A DNA stretch of 64,000 nt, taken from Turritopsis dohrnii. Its lineage: Eukaryota; Cnidaria; Hydrozoa; Anthoathecata; Oceaniidae. Where the stretch lies: positions 744,001 through 808,000 of the forward strand of contig BQMF02000102.1 of NCBI GenBank assembly GCA_027922465.2. The letters are read 5' to 3'. Both the position numbers and the translations under genes were made by a program. The notes under the pieces were generated by a model that was not told the DNA's origin, made no database searches, and saw nothing but the letters and a program-made list of their open reading frames with translations. Of the stretch, positions 46,501-55,500 are shown one piece after another (positions within the stretch are counted from its first letter, which is position 1; each line of letters starts with the position of its first letter).

Positions 46501-49500
46501 ATTTACTAATACATTTTCTTTATAACTTTCATATTTTAAAACCTGTTAACAATTTGTTCAAATTTATTCTTTCTTCAAAAAGTAAAAATTCTTTGTGTTT
46601 ATTACGCTCAACTGAACCACAATGCCTCAATTACTTCAGAAAAGTCCATTACATTAAGGTTAAGTTGAAAATCTGGCGGGAAAACGAATTTTTCAGTTAT
46701 TCGAACTGCCGGTTATTCGAAGTAAATTCTTATCCCCCTTGGAGCTTCGAATAACCGGGAGTCTACTGTATTGTTTTTGCTTCGCACTTTGACCGGACCT
46801 CAACACTTTTGTATCGCAAGATTTAGAATTCGCCTTAATTTTAACCCTGTATGTTTTATCTTTAACTGAATGAGAACCAGGTAAACAGAAAAAGTTTTCC
46901 GCATCAGTGAAATGCGTTTTGTAAAGTGTGTTGCTGATGTCCCCACATTTGCAACATGCTTTTATACAAAACTATTATTTTAATCCAATGATACTCGTTT
47001 ATTTTTGCTGACATGTCAAAACAAGTATGGGATTGCAATTATGTTGTAATCACATGCTCCACCTATAGGTTTCTTGTTAAAGATATCTTTATAAAGACAT
47101 CTATTTCAGCATTTCACAATGGAGGTGATATTTTGACATGTTTAAATGCAATCTATTGTTTCAACTAATTTTGATTTATAAAATTCTTTTTCAAAATGGA
47201 TTCAAAATGGCAGCAGCTTAATTTAAATTTGTTATGTAAAAAAATTAATAAAAAAGTTTAATGAAGTTCACCAAAGATGTGGGTAAACAAAATAGAGAAA
47301 ATTTTTCAAAAACAGCGGTGCCTCCTCCACACCAATATTGCCTTTATTGTTATGTGTTAATGTCCCACTTAGGACGAAGTGAGGAAAGTTGGAAACACTC
47401 ACATTACAAAATCTTAAATCTTAAATCTCCAAGTATGGGTTGAAGTCTATTCCATTTAATATCCAAATTTATTAAATTTATGATATTTAGATAATTATTT
47501 TAATAAATTTGCTTTGATCAACTGCACAACGCAAAAAAGTTTCTTCAATTAAGTCTGGTTCCGACCTGGCGATTACGACAATTGCGATGATTAAATCTTT
47601 TTTCAGTCGTTGTAATCATCATCAGGTCTGAACCAGGCTTTACTTTTACTTTTCACAATAGTATTCCCAAAGGCTTTCTTTGAAAATACAGTGTGTCTCA
47701 CAATGTTTTATCCACAAACTTTCAATGCGTTTTTTCCAAAAATTATTTGTCAAATTTTGCGATTTATGTACCAAATGAAAGCTCATTTCAAGCTCTTTTT
47801 CTTCCGAAAATTATTGACGAAAATATCATGGATTCAGATCATTAATTTTTTAAAGATCAATTAGCGCTTGTAACAATGTAACATCTTTACAAACACAATC
47901 AGATGAGTATAAACATAATTAGAAATTCTTAAGCCTCAAATTTTATAACTGAGCAAGTTGGTAAGATAAAAGTTTTGGGAATTAAATGCGCGTACTTTTG
48001 CTTAACAAGTTCAAAAAAGAAAAAAGAAAATTGCTGTATTTAAATGTGACATGGAAAGCGAAAAGGGACCATTTGTCAGAAAATTACGCCTGTTTGTTGT
48101 AATAAACTCTGCTGACTAGGCGTAATTTCCATATTAATTCACATTAAAGGAGAATTAACGTCAAAATTATGTCACACTTTTTTTTTAATGAATCGACTCT
48201 AAATTGTGAAAGACGACTTTTTACAAAGTTTTATTCATTTTACACCATTCTTTCGTTAGTTATTAAAGTTTGAAGTTTAATAAAAACTCAAAAATATGAC
48301 GTCACAGTTGCACCTAGATATCAGCTGTAGTTTTTACAAATCACGTAGCGAAGACAATTTGTGATGAGAGAATGTCTTATTTTTGTTTTCCTGATTCTGT
48401 CAAAGAAAAACAGAAAGCTGAAAGATGGCTTAACCACATCGGCACTGGGTTTACTGTTAAAACCTTTTGATTTGGAAAAGATAAAGTAGTTTGCAGCGAT
48501 CACTTTCATGAAGACTATTTCGAAGTTAATAATATGGCAAACATGAGGCTGAAGAAAAGAATATTGAAAGCTGGTGCGGTACCAACAATTTTCCTGCATA
48601 AAGTATTCAAAATGATAAATATCAATTGAGAAACTGTGAGTTATAAAAAACCTAGCTCTATCAAGAGGATCCAACAAAGTGATCAAAAAGAAGTGAAAAA
48701 GTGTTTTTAAAATCTAATTTCCGTAAATGCTCTCTTTGTGCATTTTTCTAACGCAAGGCATGGTTTATTCTAGTATTTTTCAAATTCCTAAAGAAACTTT
48801 TTTAAAAAATAACAAAAAAGATACGGTAATGTGTTCAGAGACTTGCACATTCTAAACAGATGTTCTTTGCGATTTTTCTTGTTATCTGACCTGGTTTCTT
48901 TTATTTTGAAAATTTCTATAAGTATTATCCGGATTATTGGAATTGCGATTACATCTATCTAGTAGAAACCACACCTTGCATACATACGTAATGAAGTTAT
49001 AAGTGTTCATTGAAAAGTAAAAATTCTTCAGGTGCACGTGTTGTCAAAAAGAAAATCTACTATCAGCACATTTTTCTTATAAGAAAAGAAACTTACTTTG
49101 CCTTCATTTTTTTACTTTGGAATAATTATTTTTATATCTGCGATATCTAATAAATGACGTTTCAAGCACAGATTGGTTTGTTTTTGCTTTCATCACTCTC
49201 ATTTTTGTTACTTTCGCACACATCAGAAAACTTCATAAACATTAACTCTTCATCGTTATATTCTGGTTCTCCTGTATAACCACACGTTAAACCGCCATCA
49301 CAACTTTCATTTGAGCGTTCTGAAGAGTTATCTTGTGAAGAAATGGGAGAAATGGTATCTGTATCTGCAGAAAACATTTCGCCACTCATGATTTTCTTTT
49401 AACATGATTCAGTCTGACTTTGTGTATGAAGAAATTCTAGTGCAACTGTGACATCACAGTGAATTTTTTAAATCCTTTATTATTAGCGAAATATGGTATT

Positions 49501-52500
49501 TTATAAAATTTTATTATTAACCCTTTCTTTAAATACACATAAGGAACAATTTAAGCCAAAGTTGTATTTTTGACGTTAATTCTCCTTTAAAATTACGCCG
49601 TAAGGAAGACAAGCCATTGCAATTTTTCTTACGCTAGCGTAAGGCTTAAGCTGTAAGTCATAAGGCGTATAGTGTAGGAAGTGCTAAGTAAATATTTTGT
49701 ATAGTACCTATACACGTTTTAAGGTGTGAGTAAGGGAAAAACATGCTTTTATTTTTTAATTAATCCTTCTAACAGGGAATATGTTTATATCAAGTATGAT
49801 ACATTTTTGAAAAGCTTACTTACATCTAAAAGCTCATGTTAGGAATTTTGAAGTAAACATGATCAATATGTTTTCATGATCTTTCATGTACACAAATTAG
49901 CCCCTAATACAATGTTTTTGGAAAATAAACAGACTTCCCAGCCACTTCCTGAAAAAAAAGTTTCACCAATAAAACTTCATAAAGGGGTAAACACAAGTCC
50001 AAAAAACACATCTATTTAGTTCAGGTAGTATGTTTTCAACCTGTGTTGTTCTTTTGTTATAATCTTATATAAATACGTATGCTATGTATAAACAATCAAA
50101 AATAATTCATAAAGGTTAAGTTTACAACTGTGCTTTTCTTAGTTTTTTACTGCGGTACGATCCTTTTGGTAAATTAAACTACTTAACTTATAAAGAGGAG
50201 TACTATTAAATGTAGTTCAAAATAAAGTACTACAAGAGGGGTCGTGGTGAAAGGTTGAGAAGATGACGACAAATTCTTAACAGAATGCGATAGGGCCGAC
50301 GACGACATGTTAGCGAAGGTGACAGTGATTGATTGATTTTCTTTAAATTTATAAACTTAAATATTATTTTAACTTTTCGAATGTTTTGAAGCCATTGCAC
50401 AGCATTTTAGAATTTGTGTGAGCATTGTGTTATGTTTTGGTATTACAAATAGTTTTATAAAATTTTAAATTTAAATGTCCAAATAAATTACTCGTGGTGA
50501 ACTTGAACCTTTCTGGCAATTTCACAAACATGGCAATATGCTTAATCACAAAATAATGTGCCCCACAACACTACCATCATTTAATACAGCATCGACATAT
50601 TCACTGGCAAAAGTAATTAACGGTCTGGAAGACATTCAAATTTCCAGAAGGTGCCAGACAACTATTAGAACATTTTTTCAAAGCAATAGATAGGCAATAG
50701 GTCATGTAGCTATAAAACATTTGTTTTTTGAGTTTCCCAGCTTTGCAATCATTTTCAGTCGTAACGGTTTTTTAAAAAGTCACACAAATGTTTATTCCTT
50801 TTATGAATGCTTGTTGCCTAACTGGGCAATAGCAAAGGGTAATATGGGCATGCCTAATGGGTTCCTGACTTAGGAGTAGAATTCCTTCGGAGTTTCTGGC
50901 CAAAATAAGCAAAACCTCTCCAAGGTGGACACCTCTCTAAAGCGGACAAAATCTCTGGACTCGTAAGTGTCCGCTTTAAGGAAGTTTCAAATTGCACCTA
51001 GTCAGCAGAATTTTCTGGCAAATGGTCCCTTTTCGCTTTAAAGAAAATTAAAAAAGATTTAAATGCATTTTCGATGATAACTCGTTAGACTTTTTAATTC
51101 TTGAAATTTTTATTTTTTAATGGACACTACCTTTAAAATGTTGTATAATTTTTATCTCATACTCTCTCTTTTTTTTGTTTATCCTCAGATCAGGTACAAT
51201 AGATATATATGAATTTGCAGCTCTTTGGAAGTACATTCAAGACTGGAAAGCCTGTTTTGATCGGTATGAAGGTTTCATAAGTGTTTAATGTTCTTTAATT
51301 TGTTATTGTTATCAGACCTTGATATAGAACTTTAACAATCCTCATGAACAGTAGACTAGTCCATTGTGTTTTACTGTATACGTTTTTTGTTTGATAGTTG
51401 CAGAATCTTCATAACCTTTTGTTCCCTTTAGGTTTGACACTGATCGATCTGGAACCATTGATGAAGGAGAACTTTCACAAGCGTTCACAACATTCGGTTA
51501 CAGACTGTAAGTACTATTACTTTTTTTTGTCAGAGAATTAATGTCAAAAAAAAATTTTCGCTTAAAAAACTTGTTGCACATGTATAGAATTTGTAGAAAG
51601 CCCTCTAGCATCATATCAGATGATTTGGTGACAGTTACTGTTTATACAAAAAAATTAAAATATCCAACAAACTCAAAGATGGAATTTTTAGAATGTTCTT
51701 CTAAATCATCTGTAGATCTTTCTTCCTTGATTATGAATATGACATAAAACTTTTAAACTTATTTTTACAGTTAAATTTTGAGAAAGAAAAGGTTAAAATT
51801 GTGACATTAGCAAGCAATGTCATTAGTTTGACTTTGATTTGAAAATAAAAAAACTCTATTATTTACATATTTTGAAATGAACCTTGTTGGCCACCATAGA
51901 CTAGTGTAGTGAACAGAAGAAATCGTTAAATTTTGTTATATTTGGCATAAGTTCAGATAAAAGCGATGAGAATTAACTCAATTTTACAAATTCAATTTTA
52001 CTAATTCAATTTATCTACTTGCAATGTAGTTGCATTTAATAGTAACTTTGAAATTTTCAATTGTCCCTAGTCCTTTTTGAAAGCAGTTATGGCTTTCGCT
52101 CCCAACGCTCAACTGCTGACCTCCTTGCAGTGATAACTGATAAAATCTACACTGCATTAGATAAATCTGGGGAGGCAAGAGCTATTGCTCTTGACATATC
52201 CCAGGCCTGGTCGTAAGAAAATTAGCAGGCGTGTGGTCATCGCACGCCTTAATTGACGATATCAGTTATGGCGTGCGCTCGTGTAAAATTTTGACAGATG
52301 TGCGATCAATTTGTTCCAGTTAAGATCAACGATCTTCATTCTGTATGATAATCAAGTTAAATTTGAAATGTTTCGTATATGTTAAAATAAAACAATGTTT
52401 TCGAAGATTCGGAACGTAAAATGTTAGCTATAAAAATTACTTTGACGGTAAATAAAATTTATTCAAAAATTAAAAACCTGAAAATAAAAAAAAAATGTAT

Positions 52501-55500
52501 TACTCTCCATCGTTTTGGTTTGAAGTTCAAATTGTTTTTTAATTAAATTAAAGATGTTTCCGTTCCATTAACTCGTCACCACCTGGCTGGCTATTTTTTT
52601 AAATAAAAGATTATTTTTCGAAAAACTCCAACCTTGCGCATACTTCTGTAAGAACGTTAAAAAGAAAAAGAAAACTACAAAATACAATTAAATAATACAT
52701 AATAAAATCGCGCACATGAAGCTCCTTCTTCATTCCTCAGCGGATTTCGCTGAGTAGACTTGTTTTCTACTACACGAAACGAAGAAAATGTTTGAGCGCT
52801 GATTTTTAATTCAAACCACTACCGTATTCCAAAGCGATCGGAGACCTCACAACTGAAATGGTAGCAAAGTTTCGTTCCGTTATTGTAAAATTTAATCGTA
52901 GCACATTAACAATTTCCGAAGCAAAACTTTCAACATTTTGGGACCGATTTTTGTTGACTTTTAAATAAACATTTCGTTATCACTCTTGTCATTACAAGCC
53001 AGGCGTGCGATTGCCACACGCGTAAATAAATCTTGGCGTGTGTGGAGGCGTGCGCGTGCGATCGCACGTCTCTTACGACCAGGCCTGTATCCAAGGCATT
53101 TGATAAAGTCTGGCATACTGGTCTTTTGAAAAAGCTTGCTGCATATGGAGTTAAGGGTCCCCTTTATGAGATCATTGGTTCCTTCCTTGGTAATCGTAGG
53201 CTTAAGGTTGTTTTAGACGGGCAATCATCATCGACACAATCCATCAATGCAGGAGTTCCCCAAGGCTATGTCCTTTGGCCAACCCTTTTTCTTCTTTTCA
53301 TCAATGACCTGCCTGATGACATTATTTCCAAGCTTGCCATCTATGCTGATGATTCAACCATCTATTCCTGTATTCCAAAATGCCTGGTCACATTCAATTC
53401 CAAAAAACCAAACTTCTATCTGTAAATCATACTAAAGATCCCTTTTTACCGTCAATTTCCATGAATGGCACCCAGTTGGAAGAAAACAACTCCTTTCGTC
53501 TCCTTGGCATCACTTTTTCACAGGACTTCTCCTGGCACTCCTACATTGAGGCAGTTGCTAAGTCAGCTTCGATGAAGGTGGGCTCCCTTCTTTGTGCAAG
53601 AGCATACCTCAGCCCTGATTCTATTCTTTACCTCTATAAATCTACTATTCGACCTTGTATTGAGTATTGTTGCCATATCTGGGGTGGTGTACCCTCAGAT
53701 TCTCTAAATCTTTTAGATCGTATTCAGAAACGAATCTGTAATTTTATTTTTTATTTATTTATTTATTCTAGAATATTTATACAGGATAAAATGCTTCAGT
53801 GTATGAGACACTGTTATCAATGCATGTCCTGTGAATAAATTAAAATAGAATTATTTATACATATATGTGACCGTTTGATAAGTTTAATTGGTAAAACCAT
53901 AGACGAGTAAAGGCCGTTTAAACTCTTCCGTAAGATCTTCGTAACAAAGAGAAAAATTCGAATTCATGTTTAAACTCTAAGAAAACAAGTTGAAACGTCA
54001 AAAAATGTTATTTACTAGTTAGAAGTTATTTTATTAGTTAGAAGTTATTTACGAACTTCGTGAAAATAATTCACCCGTTGTGTATTAAGGATAGTCCATA
54101 CCCTCCTAAGCATGATTTCAGTTTTTCCCTGATAATTTGAAATGTGTTGATTTTTTCTTATCAAAAGTATATATTTTCTGAATCCTTTTTTAATTATCTG
54201 TCTAATGAGCCATATTTTGTTTATTAAAAATGAAAAGGACAGTAATTAGAAGAAAAAAAGTAAAATTTAGAACGCATTGAATTAAAAAGTTCCAACTCCC
54301 CTCCATTACACTTTTTTTTCAAACAAATTGCACTTTTGAAATCCATGATCATTTGTCGAAAAAAGTTTGCCACAGTTTTTTTTAAAACTCATTACTTCCG
54401 AAAATATAAAGCTTTTTGTTCATGACCCTATAAAAACGTTGATTCTTTAACTTCAACTCTCCCTCACGGGGCAAATTTTGATTCTTTTCAAAATATGTGG
54501 CAAACTTTTTTGTGCAAAGGCCAACTGAACAAAATGAAAAAGCTGCATGGTTATATCTCGTTCACAAGGGGAGTTGGAACTCTTTAAATGTTGGTCATCA
54601 AGCTAAAAGTACTTTCAGAGAAAATCACATTTAAAGATTTTTTCTTCTTCCATCGCTTGTGTAAACAAAATTGAATAGTGATCAAATTCTATTGTGAATG
54701 TGAGATGTTGGAATGTATGAAAAGTTAAAAAGGTAGAAAACTATCTCATTGAATAATGATAGTGTGTATAATTATAAAGAAAACCACCTGGTTTTATTTT
54801 AAACGATAATAAAGCAAAATATTGAATACGAAAAGTAAACAAAGCTGAAGAAGTATGTATGGCGTCATGCATGTGCGTATATTCTCTTTGATAGAAAAAT
54901 CAAAGTTAATTACTTGTGTAAACAAAGATTTTTTTGCCTTTTGGTTTTTGCTAATAACTCCATAATTATTTGGAATTTTAAAATTCTGATTGCAGAATCT
55001 GTTTTTAAATAAAAAATTGAAAGGAAATATTGAAAAAAAATTTTTTTCAAAAAAATTCACCTCGGAGGGTATGGACTATCCTTAAAATAAACTGATTTGC
55101 TGGTTCTCGTTTATTTGGAGATAAAAGATGCAATAGTTAGTTCGAAAATCACGATAAATAGAAACCGTCCGTTCTATTTTAAGTTGTTTCACAGGATTGC
55201 TATTTTGGTAAATCACTTGGGGGAAAACGTTTATATTTATTTTTTGTTTGGAAATATAAAACTTCGATAGAAAATATGAAACTTGTCACATTTCTGATTA
55301 TTAATCCATTTCCTTCTTAAGACAAAATATTCTATGATAGCAATAATGAAACCTTAATTTCTTTTTCAACAGACACGTGCACGAGTTCATAAGGTTTACG
55401 TGGAAGATTGTCTGTGTTTACACATGGCTCCGAAACTCTCCCATGTCCTGGCTGTAAAGTTTGCATGGGTGCGCACTCTTCTCGCAGTAGTCAATGTTGA

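Larger units (their letters stand above)
43984..46768 (+). mobile_element. Tigger/pogo element with transposase and HIRAN-like partner
   Basis: 2785 bp. TIRs CAGTAGACTCCCGGTTATTC at 43984 and the complement ending at 46768 are flanked by TA on both sides (43982-43983, 46769-46770). The left end has two direct subterminal units of about 90 bp, each with TTATTCGAATAATTCGG and a CCCCTTGG motif; the right end has one related unit. Inside are two divergently oriented ORFs: a HIRAN-like protein (minus) and a DDE transposase (plus), 216 bp apart. The layout is complete, but the transposase lacks a catalytic residue. Confidence 0.88.
48148..49586. mobile_element. TTAA-flanked (Kolobok-like) element with THAP remnant
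   Basis: TIRs AGGAGAATTAACGTCAAAA at 48148 and the complement ending at 49586; TTAA on both sides (48144-48147, 49587-49590). Both ends carry an internal GTCACAGTTGCAC motif. Inside, a plus-strand THAP zinc-finger remnant and a minus-strand MSGE ORF face each other. TTAA targets plus a THAP-type protein point to the Kolobok superfamily (family knowledge), though piggyBac also uses TTAA. A solo end is at 16017. Confidence 0.75.
35712..51188 (+). other. Peflin 15.5-kb intron, transposon-rich
   Basis: Contains a Tigger-like remnant, a SINE, tandem repeats, the inverted copy of repeat family B, a hAT pseudogene with a nested hAT MITE, a Tigger/HIRAN element, and a TTAA-flanked THAP element. No additional peflin exon is needed: the coding phase joins 35711 to 51189 exactly. 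Confidence 0.85.

Noticed and set aside
48321..48686. 121-codon minus ORF
   Set aside because: The plus strand here carries the THAP motif; the minus ORF is a shadow.
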